64,000 bases of DNA from DATHAP01 sp963762865. Its GTDB lineage: Bacteria; Actinomycetota; Actinomycetes; JACCUZ01. Location of the stretch: assembly GCA_963762865.1 (NCBI GenBank), contig CAVXNC010000008.1, forward strand, positions 1 to 64,000. The letters are read 5' to 3'. The position numbers and the translations under genes were made by a program. The notes beneath the pieces are model-generated. The model ran no database searches, had not been told where the DNA came from, and worked only from the letters and a program-made list of their open reading frames with translations. Shown in pieces: positions 16,926 through 24,991 of the stretch. Every line of letters starts with the position of its first letter. The first letter of the stretch is position 1.

Positions 16926-17690
16926 ATGACCAGCCACGCACCTGCCCGGATCCTTGCGGTCGGTCTCTCGCTGCTGCTCGTCGCCTACGGCGCGGTCACA
17001 CTTGCGAGCCTGCTGGCACGCGACACCCAGACTCGCACCGCGACCTACCAGGGCGTCACGACGATCGAGCTCGACACCGGCTTCGAGGACGTCGACGTCG
17101 TCGCGACGGAGGGCGCCGACAGCGTCGGGATGAGCCGCCGCTGGACCTGGTCACTGAGCCAGCCGACAGTGTCGTCGCGGCAGGACGGAGACCGCCTGGT
17201 GCTCACGTCGAGCTGCCCCTTCTCGCCGGGCCTGCCGTGCACCGGCCGCATCCGGCTCACCGTGCCGCCCGACCTGCGGGTGACCGGCGGCGTCTCGGAC
17301 GGGCACCTGGTCGTCGACGGCCTGACCAGCCCGCTCGACGTGCACACGGCGGACGGCAGCGTCGACCTGCGGGGCCTCTCCGGAGACCTCCGCCTGGTGA
17401 CCAGTGACGGGTCCGTGCACGGCACCGGGCTCACCTCGGACCGGGTCTCCCTCGAGTCCTCGGACGGCTCGACCCAGCTCGACTTCGCACGGCCGCCGAC
17501 GTCCGTGCGGGCGACGACCCGGGACGGCTCGATCGAGCTGGGCATGCCCGACGACGGGACGTCCTACGACGTCTCGGTCGACGTGGACGACGGCTCGCAG
17601 GACGTGACCGTCCCGACCGCCTCCAGTTCGCCGCACAAGGTGACCATCGACGCCCGCGACGGGTCCGTCCGGGTGTTGACCGCTCGCTAG
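16926..17690 (+). CDS. DUF4097-family membrane-anchored beta-helix protein
   Basis: Begins at ATG 16926, 4 nt after the response regulator stop. One N-terminal membrane helix (ILAVGLSLLLVAYGAVTLAS) is followed by about 220 residues of short beta repeats rich in D-G-S turns, such as HTADGSVDLRGLSGDLRLVT, SDGSVHGTGLTSDRVSLESS and TRDGSIELGM. This is the DUF4097/DUF4098 pattern found in LiaG-like proteins, which often accompany LiaRS-type kinases in envelope-stress operons. The outer face is predicted. Function within the family is not settled; a sensor or buffer role in this two-component operon is inference. Confidence 0.8.
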   Translation: MTSHAPARILAVGLSLLLVAYGAVTLASLLARDTQTRTATYQGVTTIELDTGFEDVDVVATEGADSVGMSRRWTWSLSQPTVSSRQDGDRLVLTSSCPFSPGLPCTGRIRLTVPPDLRVTGGVSDGHLVVDGLTSPLDVHTADGSVDLRGLSGDLRLVTSDGSVHGTGLTSDRVSLESSDGSTQLDFARPPTSVRATTRDGSIELGMPDDGTSYDVSVDVDDGSQDVTVPTASSSPHKVTIDARDGSVRVLTAR

Positions 17691-17702
17691 GCTCGGCGGG
17701 CC

Positions 17703-18236
17703 GTGGACAGCGACAAGAGGCCGGACGGGCCACCCGACCTGCCGGTCGACCCCGACGTCGACACGGCGGAGCTGCTGCTCGGCCGCCCGTCCGCCCGAGC
17801 GGTGCTTCGTGAGGCGCTGCTCGAGCGTCGTGACGTCCTGGCGGTCGTCGCGGTGGGTGGCGCGATCGGGGCCGTGGCGCGCTACGGAGTGAGCACCGTG
17901 GCGCCGTACGACGACGGGCACTTTCCCTGGGGCACCTTCCTCGTCAACCTCAGCGGCTGCCTGGCCATCGGCGTCCTGATGGTGCTCGCCCTCGACGTGT
18001 GGCCGGCGCACCGCTACCTGCGGCCGTTCGCGGGCGTCGGGGTCCTCGGCGGCTACACCACCTTCTCGACGTACGCCCTCGAGAGCCGTGACCTCGTTGC
18101 TCTGGGGCACCCGGTGACTGCCGTCACCTATCTGCTGGGCAGCGTCCTGGCCGGCGTGGCGGCTGCGGCGACCGGCATCCTGGTGACCCGCGCCGTGGTC
18201 GAGCGGCCGGCGCGCGACGGCGGTGGCTCCCGGTGA
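17703..18236 (+). CDS. crcB: Fluoride channel FluC/CrcB, subunit 1 (long N-terminus)
   Basis: The 177-residue protein has four membrane helices with the FluC motifs GGAIGAVARYGVSTV, WGTFLVNLSGCLAIGVLM and GGYTTFSTYALESRDL. The TTFSTY stretch lines the fluoride pore. About 46 N-terminal residues, acidic and soluble, precede helix 1, absent from most homologues. GTG 17703 is the start, only 12 nt after the DUF4097 gene. Its stop overlaps the next FluC gene by 4 nt. Two different FluC subunits in tandem indicate a heterodimeric antiparallel channel, as in many Gram-positives. Confidence 0.9.
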   Translation: MDSDKRPDGPPDLPVDPDVDTAELLLGRPSARAVLREALLERRDVLAVVAVGGAIGAVARYGVSTVAPYDDGHFPWGTFLVNLSGCLAIGVLMVLALDVWPAHRYLRPFAGVGVLGGYTTFSTYALESRDLVALGHPVTAVTYLLGSVLAGVAAAATGILVTRAVVERPARDGGGSR

Positions 18237-18604
18237 TGCTGCTCGCCGTGGCGCTCGGTGCGATGGTCGGCGCGCCCGCGCGCTACCTGACCGACCTCGT
18301 GGTCCAGTCCCGCCACGGCTCGGAGCTGCCGTGGGGCACGGTGACGGTCAACGTCACCGGGTCGCTGGTGCTCGGCGTGACGGCCGGCTCACTCACCGGA
18401 CAGGCGACGGATCACTGGCTGCTGCTGCTCGTCGGCACCGGCTTCTGCGGCGCGCTGACGACGTTCTCCACGTTCTCCTTCGAGACGGTGCGACTCCTGC
18501 AGCAGGCGCACCCGCGGACCGCGGCGCTCAACGTCCTGGTCAGCGTCGTCGGGGCGCTCGCCGCATGTGCAGCGGGCTTCGCGGTCGCGGTGTCGCTGAC
18601 CTGA
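18233..18604 (+). CDS. crcB: Fluoride channel FluC/CrcB, subunit 2
   Basis: 123 residues and four helices, the usual FluC length. Motifs are ALGAMVGAPARYLTDLVV, WGTVTVNVTGSLVLGV and CGALTTFSTFSFETVRLL. It is translationally coupled to the first FluC gene through a 4-nt overlap. The pair should form one channel that exports toxic fluoride. I saw no fluoride riboswitch upstream; both genes appear to be driven by the kinase operon or by a promoter inside it. Confidence 0.92.
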   Translation: MMLLAVALGAMVGAPARYLTDLVVQSRHGSELPWGTVTVNVTGSLVLGVTAGSLTGQATDHWLLLLVGTGFCGALTTFSTFSFETVRLLQQAHPRTAALNVLVSVVGALAACAAGFAVAVSLT

Positions 18605-18611
18605 CCCCGGG

Positions 18612-19676
18612 TCAGCGCAACAGCTGGCGGCGCAGCGGGAGCCGCCGCCAGACGCGACGAGCGACCTTGCCTGCCGGGCCGGGCAGGTCGGTCCACCGGT
18701 CGAGCCGGACAGCCAGCGGCAGCACCACCCGGAAGCGGAGGTGCGAGAACGCAGCACGCGCCATCAGACCTGACGGCCGTCCCGATGTCGTGCGGTCCCA
18801 GTCGAAACGCCGGAAGTCGCGCGCACCGAGCCGCTCGACGGCGGCGACCTCGACCGGGGACAGCTCGCGCTCCCACGCGCGCATCGACGACGTGTTCACA
18901 CCGGCCGCGATCTGCCCGTGCTGCTCGAAGTGCGCCGGGACGTAGGTCTCCACGACCGCTTCGGGGTGCAGCATCGCGTCGGCGAAGTCCTCCCCGACGA
19001 AGTTGCACAGCTGTCGCAGCGTCGCCTCCGTCGTCGTCGTCAGGTCCTCGTAGCGCAGCTCGAGGAATCGCTCCGGGCCGAGCCGCCGCAGCGCCCGCCG
19101 ACCGGCATGCATGCTGTTGAGCCAGGTGGCGATGGCACGGCTGGACGAGTAGGAGAAGGGCGGCCGCTTGAGCGACGCCACGCAGCCGCGGCCGTCGCGC
19201 ACCAGGTGCACGAACTTGGCGTCCGGGAACATGGCGTGCAGCTCGTCGACCAGGGTGTAGTAGGCGGGCCGCTTGTCGCCCCAGCGCGCCTTGCCGTGAC
19301 GGTGGGCGTACGCCGCGAAGACCTGGTCCAACGCCACCGCGACCGACTCCGGCCGGGTGCGCTCGAAGTCGGCGACCAGCGAGTCGCGGGAGACGCCGAG
19401 GTGCGACGAGCCGCGGCCGCGCCTGGTCAGCGACCGGGCCATCCGCCGGGCCGCCCGCGCGCTGCCGGGAGGGCTGAACCGGTGGCGGCCGAACCAGAGC
19501 GGCGCGACGAACCTGTTCTCCGGCGGCAGCGCGATCCGCGGGTGCGCGTTGAGCATCACCCGCAGCAGCGTGGTCCCGGAGCGGGGGCAGCCGAGCAGGA
19601 AGATCGGCTGTGGTCCGCCGGTCGTTGGCAAGCCTCCTCCTCGGGTCCGCGAGAGCGAGCGCCCGACCCTAACCAA
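18612..19676 (-). CDS. Sulfotransferase family protein
   Basis: The PAPS-binding loop is IFLLGCPRSGTTLLRVMLN (5'-PSB) and the second site is FVHLVRDGRGCVASLKRPP (3'-PB). About 350 residues is the normal size. The frame opens at TTG 19676. A second TTG at 19631 (MPTTGGPQPIF) has GGAGGAGG just upstream and may be the true start, giving 339 residues. The C-terminus is basic. It is convergent with FluC (8-nt gap). Bacterial members sulfate lipids or glycans; the acceptor here cannot be told. Confidence 0.88.
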   Translation of the reverse strand: MVRVGRSLSRTRGGGLPTTGGPQPIFLLGCPRSGTTLLRVMLNAHPRIALPPENRFVAPLWFGRHRFSPPGSARAARRMARSLTRRGRGSSHLGVSRDSLVADFERTRPESVAVALDQVFAAYAHRHGKARWGDKRPAYYTLVDELHAMFPDAKFVHLVRDGRGCVASLKRPPFSYSSSRAIATWLNSMHAGRRALRRLGPERFLELRYEDLTTTTEATLRQLCNFVGEDFADAMLHPEAVVETYVPAHFEQHGQIAAGVNTSSMRAWERELSPVEVAAVERLGARDFRRFDWDRTTSGRPSGLMARAAFSHLRFRVVLPLAVRLDRWTDLPGPAGKVARRVWRRLPLRRQLLR

Positions 19677-19715
19677 CCGGGAACCGCCTGCTGGGCGCGG
19701 CGGGTCGACGAAGCG

Positions 19716-20510
19716 CTAGGACGCCTGGCAGCGCGGGCACCAGAAGAGGTTGCGCCCGGCCATCACCTCGGTCGCGATGGGTGTCCCGCAGACCCGGCAC
19801 GGCAGACCGGTGCGGCGGTAGACGTAGAGCGCGTCCTCGCGGCGCACCCGGCCGGTCCGTGACCGGTGGGACGGCCGGGTCGTGATGATCCGGCCGCTGC
19901 GCAGGCCGGCCTTCATGAGGGTGACGAGATCGGTCCACATCGGGTCCCACTCGTCGCGGCGCACAAGACGGCCCGGTCGGTGCGGGGACATGGCCGCCCG
20001 GAAGAGCACCTCGGCCCGGTAGACGTTGCCCATCCCGGCCACCACCTGCTGGTCCATCAGCAGCTGCCCGACGGGCGTACGGCTGCGAGACAGCCGGGAC
20101 CAGGCGTCGTCGCCGCGCGGTCGCGGGCGCAACGGGTCAGGTCCGAGCCGGGCCTCGAGGACGGACTTCTCGACCGGGGTCCAGACCTCGCAGGCGGTCG
20201 GGCCGCGCAGGTCGGCCCACGAGCCGTTGCCGACCAGCCGGACGCGCAGGGCACCCCGCGGCTGTGGTGGCGGTGCATCGCCGAAGGTCCAGGTGCCGTA
20301 GAGACCGAGGTGGACGTGCAGCCAGCGGTCATCGGGGAAGCCGAGGAAGAGGTGCTTGCCGTAGGCCTCCGAGGCGAGCAGCGGCCGGCCGTCGAGGAGC
20401 GCGGCCCCCTCCGCGAAGCGGCCCTGCGGGCTGCTGACCGACACGGCGACGCCGCCGAACCGAGCAAGGTGCTCGCGGGCGCTGCGATGAATCGTGTGAC
20501 CCTCGGGCAC
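19716..20510 (-). CDS. nei2: Endonuclease VIII-like DNA glycosylase (Fpg/Nei family)
   Basis: Catalysis in this family uses the N-terminal Pro after Met removal, so the start must be GTG 20510, reading MPEGHTIHRSAREHL, not the earlier GTG two codons upstream. The H2TH region has MDQQVVAGMGNVYRAEVLFR, and the C-terminal zinc finger is CRVCGTPIATEVMAGRNLFW followed by CPRC. The product is 264 residues, matching mycobacterial Nei2. It removes oxidised pyrimidines and cuts the strand by beta,delta-elimination. It lies 47 nt after a membrane-anchored protein on the same strand. Confidence 0.93.
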   Translation of the reverse strand: MPEGHTIHRSAREHLARFGGVAVSVSSPQGRFAEGAALLDGRPLLASEAYGKHLFLGFPDDRWLHVHLGLYGTWTFGDAPPPQPRGALRVRLVGNGSWADLRGPTACEVWTPVEKSVLEARLGPDPLRPRPRGDDAWSRLSRSRTPVGQLLMDQQVVAGMGNVYRAEVLFRAAMSPHRPGRLVRRDEWDPMWTDLVTLMKAGLRSGRIITTRPSHRSRTGRVRREDALYVYRRTGLPCRVCGTPIATEVMAGRNLFWCPRCQAS

Positions 20511-20557
20511 CGGCACACGGTAGCCGTCGCCGGCGCGTGCCCAGCCGGTGCCCTCGG

Positions 20558-21745
20558 TCAGCCGCAGACGCAGACCAGCTCCGCGCCGGACCCGACGCGG
20601 AAGCTGTAGAGCCGCACCACGGTGTAGGGGACCGTCGGGTCCCAGACCACGACCTCCGGGTTGGCGAACGGCCGGCCGGCCAGCAGGTAGACCGTGCCGT
20701 CCGGACCGTCGACGAGCCCGGCCCGCAGCAGGACGCGGTCCGTGCCGGGCAGCACGACCGGCTGGTCGAAGCGCGTCACCAGGCGGGCGAGCGCGAAGCC
20801 CACGCCCTCGAGGGACCGGACCGGCACCAGCACGCCGGGGCGGTGGCCGGCGATCGGCCCAGGGGTGAAGGACCAGCCGGTCGGCGGGGTGACCTCCCCG
20901 ACGTCGACCCGGCCCGGCGTGACCTGCACCGTGCGCAGCACGCAGTCCTCACCCGGACATGTCTCGCCGAGCACGAGGACCCAGTCGCCGGCGATCCCCA
21001 GCAGGGCACCGTCGACCGGCAGCGGGGTGACCTGCTGCTGCTGCGCAGTCCGCACCAGGGTGCCCGGCCAGGCGACGGCCAGGCGCGTCGCGTCGTCCAC
21101 GGCGCTCATCAGCAGGGCGCCGGTCGCTTGGGTGCGTACCACGCCGTGCGCCACCCAGCCGGCGGGGTCGAAGCCCGGGAAGGGGTTGTCGTCGGTGATC
21201 CGGCCGTCGCCCGCGTCGAGCTCGAGCAGTCGGCCGTCGCGGAGCACGAGCACGCGTCCGGGGCTGGCCGCCGCGTCGACGACGTCGGTGGCGGCCGCCA
21301 CCCGGGTCGCCTCGCCGGAGCGCACGTCGATCCGCACGAGGTCCCCGTCGCCGATCCCCAGCAACCCCGCCCGGGCGGCCCCCGGCTCGGGTGGCGACTC
21401 GACGGCGACCAGGTCGCTGTCCTCGTCGACGGTCTCGAGCACCGGCCGGTCGGCGCGCACGCCGTCGGGGAGGCCGACCGCCAGCGCGTCGTTCCACCGG
21501 GCGACCGGTCGCGGCGGACCGAGGACCAGGTTGCTCGTCGTGGGGGGACGCGTCACCGACGGGGACGGTGTGGGGAGGCCCGAGCGGTCGGTGCCGTCGG
21601 ACGACAGCACGTCGGTGCGCGTCAGGACGGCGACCGCGATCAGACCGACGGCGATGAAGACGAGCAGGCGCAGTGCCGGGGGCATCGGGTCGTTGGGGGC
21701 GGCGTCCTCATCCGCGCGCCCGACGACGTCCAGTCCCTCGGTCAT
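20558..21745 (-). CDS. Membrane-anchored hypothetical protein with beta-propeller-like outer part
   Basis: A cytoplasmic N-terminus of about 23 residues leads to one helix (LRLLVFIAVGLIAVAVLTRT). A Ser/Pro/Thr-rich linker (GLPTPSPSVTRPPTTSN) follows, then about 310 residues of short repeated beta motifs such as GDLVRIDVRSGEATRVAAAT and GRVLVLRDGRLLELDAGDGR. The repeats look like a WD/PQQ-like propeller, but the strand count is unsure. The C-terminus has two Cys residues (ELVCVCG). No enzyme motif is visible. It may be co-transcribed with the Nei gene 47 nt downstream, but the two jobs are not obviously linked. Confidence 0.7.
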   Translation of the reverse strand: MTEGLDVVGRADEDAAPNDPMPPALRLLVFIAVGLIAVAVLTRTDVLSSDGTDRSGLPTPSPSVTRPPTTSNLVLGPPRPVARWNDALAVGLPDGVRADRPVLETVDEDSDLVAVESPPEPGAARAGLLGIGDGDLVRIDVRSGEATRVAAATDVVDAAASPGRVLVLRDGRLLELDAGDGRITDDNPFPGFDPAGWVAHGVVRTQATGALLMSAVDDATRLAVAWPGTLVRTAQQQQVTPLPVDGALLGIAGDWVLVLGETCPGEDCVLRTVQVTPGRVDVGEVTPPTGWSFTPGPIAGHRPGVLVPVRSLEGVGFALARLVTRFDQPVVLPGTDRVLLRAGLVDGPDGTVYLLAGRPFANPEVVVWDPTVPYTVVRLYSFRVGSGAELVCVCG

Positions 21746-21784
21746 GCCCCGAGTATCGGCCCGTCGAGGGGCCGGCGGGGCGGC

Positions 21785-22003
21785 TCAGCCGGCCGGCTCC
21801 CACCACCGGGACTCCGGTGCCCCCTCCTCGGCGAGGATCGCGGCCGACTCCGGGCCCTCGGGATCCGTGAGGTCGCAGAGCAGGGCGAGCGGCACGTGGT
21901 CGTGCAGCAGCGTCATGACCGCGAGGTCCGCGGCGCTGTCGGCATCGGGTGCCGGGCGGTGGCCGGTCGGGGTGTCCTGCGTGCTGTCCGTGGCGGTGCT
22001 CAT
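21785..22003 (-). CDS. Small conserved-looking acidic hypothetical protein
   Basis: A 72-residue protein, strongly acidic, reading MSTATDSTQDTPTGHRPAPD at the N-terminus, then a helical AVMTLLHDHVPLALLCDLTD and an ending EEGAPESRWWEPAG. There is no membrane segment or metal-binding cluster. A GGAGGG-like Shine-Dalgarno lies just above the ATG. It stands between the cspA terminator and the membrane-anchored protein gene, 40 nt from the latter and on its strand. I recognise the general type in actinobacterial genomes but cannot name a function. Confidence 0.6.
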   Translation of the reverse strand: MSTATDSTQDTPTGHRPAPDADSAADLAVMTLLHDHVPLALLCDLTDPEGPESAAILAEEGAPESRWWEPAG

Positions 22004-22118
22004 GCAGACGGCCCTCCTGTGGGGCGTCGGAAAGGACTACACGAATGGTGTCGACCGGACTAGTCCGCGCTCTTGAGGAGCGCCCGGCAAAGGCTGGCAA
22101 AAGGGTGGCAAAAGGCAA

Positions 22119-22149
22119 GTGCCCGGCCCCCCGTGAGGGGGCCGGGCAC
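22119..22149 (-). terminator. Rho-independent terminator of the cold-shock gene
   Basis: GTGCCCGGCCCCC (22119-22131) pairs with GGGGGCCGGGCAC (22137-22149) around loop CGTGA. Read on the minus strand, the stem is followed by ACTTGCCTTTTGCC with two runs of four Ts. It begins 20 nt after the cspA stop codon. Confidence 0.85.
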
Positions 22150-22169
22150 CAGACCGGGTCGAGCCGGTC

Positions 22170-22373
22170 TCAGACGGGGCGCACCTGGTCGGCCTGCGGG
22201 CCGCGCTGGCCCTGGGTGACCTCGAACTCCACGCGCTGGTTCTCGTCCAGCGAGCGGTAGCCGTCGGCCTGGATGGCCGAGAAGTGCACGAAGACGTCGG
22301 GCCCGCCGCCGTCCTGGGCGATGAAGCCGAAGCCCTTCTCGGCGTTGAACCACTTGACGGTTCCCTGAGGCAC
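22170..22373 (-). CDS. cspA: Cold-shock protein, CspA family
   Basis: GTG 22373 is the start (MPQGTVKWFNAEKGFGFIAQ), with GAAGGAG 6 nt upstream. The 67-residue product has both RNA-binding motifs, KGFGFIAQ (RNP1) and DVFVHFSAI (RNP2), and ends VTQGQRGPQADQVRPV. It is a single OB-fold domain that melts RNA structure. A strong hairpin terminator lies just downstream and a 17-bp palindrome lies 82-98 nt upstream. A longer start is possible in the same frame but adds residues unlike the family. Confidence 0.95.
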   Translation of the reverse strand: MPQGTVKWFNAEKGFGFIAQDGGGPDVFVHFSAIQADGYRSLDENQRVEFEVTQGQRGPQADQVRPV

Positions 22374-22454
22374 TGTCTCTCCTTCGGAGGAAACGAAGTT
22401 CGACCGCCGCACCTCGCGACGACCGGGTCGTCAGATCGCGCTCCCTCTTCAGGT

Positions 22455-22471
22455 CCTGACAGGCTGTCAGG
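22455..22471. promoter_or_regulatory. 17-bp palindrome upstream of cspA
   Basis: CCTGACAG-G-CTGTCAGG is a perfect 8-bp inverted repeat around one base. It sits 82-98 nt before the cspA start codon, near the likely transcription start. The half-site CTGTCAG is the same heptamer repeated at 5611-5661. It could be an operator or a small leader hairpin. Confidence 0.4.
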
Positions 22472-22619
22472 TCCCTCATACAAGACACGCCCGACCGTTG
22501 GACGGCCGAGCGTTTCAAGACACCGAGGCACTCACAACTTCCAACCGGGGCACACGCTAGGACATCTCGCCCGGGAATGTCCATGCCATCTGGACACCCG
22601 CCGGAGGCGGCTCAGGCGG

Positions 22620-23537
22620 TCACCAGCCGCGGATGCCCCAGCGCAGGACGTGCTCGTCACCGGGCGGGAGGACGACCAGGTCCACCCCGCTCGCCAGGGC
22701 GTCCGGCGGACAGCTCATCGGCTCCACCGCGAGGCCCTGGCGACGCCGCGCCGGGTCGGGCAGCGTGTCGCCGCTGAAGACCTGCAGGCAGCGGGTGGTC
22801 GCCGCCTCGCACCACAGCTCCACGCCGTGGTCGCCAGCGGCCTCGTCGAGGCGCACCCGCACCCGGCCGTCCGGACCGGGCTGCAGCGCGACGTACGCCT
22901 CGTCGAGCCGGAGGTCGCCGACCGGACGTCCGGACCGGAAGTCGTAGGGCGTGCCGTCGACCGGCTCGTCACCGACCGGGACGCTGCGGTCGTCCATCAG
23001 CAGGCGCCGGTCGGCCGGCACGGTGAGCACGGCGCTGTCCACCCCGCCGGGTGCGGCCAGGTAGGGGTGCTGGCCGACGCCGTAGGGCGCCGGGTGCTCG
23101 CTCTCGTTGCGCGCCGCGAGGGTGACCTCGAGCCCGTCCTCGAGGAGGCGGTACGTCGCTGCCAGCCGCAGCAGCCACGGGTAGCCGGGCTGTGGCCAGA
23201 CAGTCGTCGCCATGACGACCTCGTGGTCCGTGTGCGACTGCGGAGCCCACCCGACCCAGCGGACGAGCCCGTGGATGGCGTTGCCCTTCGCCGCCTCGGT
23301 CAGACCGAGCTGCAGGTCCTGGCCGTCGAAGCGGTAGCGACCGTCACGCACCCGGTTGGGCCAGGGCGCGAGCACCTGTCCGCGGCCACCGTCGGGGCGC
23401 TGGTCGGCCGGGAACCCGTCGAGCACCGGCCGGTCAGCGACGTGGTAGGACCGCACGGTCGCACCAACCTCGGTGACGACCGCCACCTGGTCGCCGCGCG
23501 AGATCCGGTGCTGCTGACCGGACGGTGACGACGCCAT
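22620..23537 (-). CDS. Aldose 1-epimerase (mutarotase) family protein
   Basis: Starting at ATG 23537 the protein has 305 residues. The general-acid/base residues fit the family: His in NAIHGLVRWVGW, His in YGVGQHPYL, and a Glu in GLAVEPMSCPPDALASG. It interconverts alpha and beta anomers of hexoses or glucose-6-phosphate. The frame start lies beside the stop of the sensor kinase (gap 8 nt), so it may be the last gene of the zinc-finger/reductase/kinase operon, although its role there is not obvious. Confidence 0.9.
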   Translation of the reverse strand: MASSPSGQQHRISRGDQVAVVTEVGATVRSYHVADRPVLDGFPADQRPDGGRGQVLAPWPNRVRDGRYRFDGQDLQLGLTEAAKGNAIHGLVRWVGWAPQSHTDHEVVMATTVWPQPGYPWLLRLAATYRLLEDGLEVTLAARNESEHPAPYGVGQHPYLAAPGGVDSAVLTVPADRRLLMDDRSVPVGDEPVDGTPYDFRSGRPVGDLRLDEAYVALQPGPDGRVRVRLDEAAGDHGVELWCEAATTRCLQVFSGDTLPDPARRRQGLAVEPMSCPPDALASGVDLVVLPPGDEHVLRWGIRGW

Positions 23538-23545
23538 GGGCCGGA

Positions 23546-24991
23546 TCACGCGGCTGGACGCTCGGTGAGGGGAAGCCGCACGACGAAGGTTGTCTCACCA
23601 GGTGTCGAATGGACCGTGAGGTCACCGCCGTGCCGGGCGACCACGATGCGGTAGGAGATGTCCAGACCCAGACCGCTGCCCTGCCCCACCGGCTTGGTGG
23701 TGAAGAACGGCTCGAAGATGCGCTGGCGGATCTCGGGCGGGACACCCGGGCCGGTGTCGCCGATCTCGACGCGGACGTAGTCGCCGTCCAGCGACGTGCG
23801 CAGAGTCAGCGTGCCGGAGCCGTCCATCGCCTGGACCGCGTTGTCGATCAGGTTGGTCCAGACCTGGTTGAGCTCGCCGGCGTAGAGCGGGATCGGCGGC
23901 AGCGACCGGTCGAAGTCCTTGACCACGGTGATCCCTTCGAGCTTGCCCATCAGCATCGCCAGGGTGCTCTTCAGCCCCTCGTGCACGTTGGCCCGCTCGA
24001 AGGGCATCCGGTCCATGTGGGAGTACTGCTTGGCCGCCGAGACGAGCGTCGAGATGCGGGTGACCGAGTCGGTGATCTCCTGCAGCAGCAGCTCGGTCTC
24101 CAGCGTGTAGGTCAGCCAGCGCACCGCTCCGTCGAGCATGTCGGGGCGCGCGCCGGCGGCCACCCGGTCGAGGAAGTCGGTCGACATGCCCGCCGCGACG
24201 AGCACCGGCGCCAGCTCCCAGCCGTCGCGGACCCTGTGCTCGTCGAGCCAGTCGGTCAGCTCGTCCTCCCGCTCCGACTCCTCGAGCGGCGACAGCTCGG
24301 GCGCCTTCGAGACGGCGGCGACCGCCTCCTCCTGCACGTCGACCAGCAGCTCGAGCATCCGCGGGTCGATCTCGTCGTGCGCCAGCATCGCCAGCTTGTG
24401 GCGCATGCCGGCGACCCGCTCGCGCAGTGCCGCGTTCGCCCGGACGGCGGCGGCGGCCGGGTTGTTTAGCTCGTGGGTCAGGCCCGCGGCCAGCGAGCCG
24501 AGGGCGAGCAGCTGCTGGCGCTGCCCGACGATCTGCTGCGAGTTGCGCAGGCCGAGGAAGAGTCCTTCGAGCAGGTGTATCGCCATCGGGAACCACTCGC
24601 GCACCGCGTCACCGAAGACGTCACCGCGGATGACGAAGAGCCGCACCTCGCTGAGGCTGCGGACGCTGGTCGTGTAGGTCGAAGCCTCGTTGACCTTGAG
24701 GTAGGAGAACATCGCGCCGGCGTAGACCCCGTGCTGGTCCGTGCGCACGACCTCGACGTCGTCAGGCCCGACGCGCCGGCTCATGGCGATGGTGCCGCCG
24801 AGCAGGACGACGACGACCTCGGAGGGGTCGCCCTCGACGATGAACGTGGTGCCGCTGGGCACCTCGACGACCCAGCCGCACTCGGAGAGCCACTGGAGCT
24901 GCTCCTCGTCGAGCTTCTCGAAGAGGAAGAGTCCGCGCAGCTCGTCGACCGGGAGCCGGTCCGCGGTGGGTTCGGGGGTGAGACTGCTCAT
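23546..24991 (-). CDS. Soluble histidine kinase with cyclic nucleotide-binding domain
   Basis: Residues 20-130 form a cNMP-binding fold (LFLFEKLDEEQLQWLSECGW; VVEVPSGTTFIVEGDPSEVV; LGGTIAM). Then comes a helical linker and the H-box LAAGLTHELNNPAAAAVRAN with the phosphorylated His at 173. The kinase domain has N-box NQVWTNLIDNAVQAMDGSG, G1 GDTGPGVPPEI and G2 GQGSGLGLDISYRI. There is no membrane helix, so it acts in the cytoplasm, perhaps controlled by a nucleotide or by oligomerisation. ATG overlaps the stop of the receiver-reductase fusion by 4 nt, which marks that protein as the likely partner. Confidence 0.92.
   Translation of the reverse strand: MSSLTPEPTADRLPVDELRGLFLFEKLDEEQLQWLSECGWVVEVPSGTTFIVEGDPSEVVVVLLGGTIAMSRRVGPDDVEVVRTDQHGVYAGAMFSYLKVNEASTYTTSVRSLSEVRLFVIRGDVFGDAVREWFPMAIHLLEGLFLGLRNSQQIVGQRQQLLALGSLAAGLTHELNNPAAAAVRANAALRERVAGMRHKLAMLAHDEIDPRMLELLVDVQEEAVAAVSKAPELSPLEESEREDELTDWLDEHRVRDGWELAPVLVAAGMSTDFLDRVAAGARPDMLDGAVRWLTYTLETELLLQEITDSVTRISTLVSAAKQYSHMDRMPFERANVHEGLKSTLAMLMGKLEGITVVKDFDRSLPPIPLYAGELNQVWTNLIDNAVQAMDGSGTLTLRTSLDGDYVRVEIGDTGPGVPPEIRQRIFEPFFTTKPVGQGSGLGLDISYRIVVARHGGDLTVHSTPGETTFVVRLPLTERPAA

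Noticed and set aside
17640..17702. Fluoride riboswitch before the FluC pair
   Set aside because: Only 12 nt separate DUF4097 and FluC, and the conserved crcB-motif pairing is not visible.
22081..22115. Repeat array of GGCAAAAGG
   Set aside because: Three loose copies of GGCAAA(A)GG on the plus strand are explained as the T-rich tail of the cspA terminator on the minus strand.
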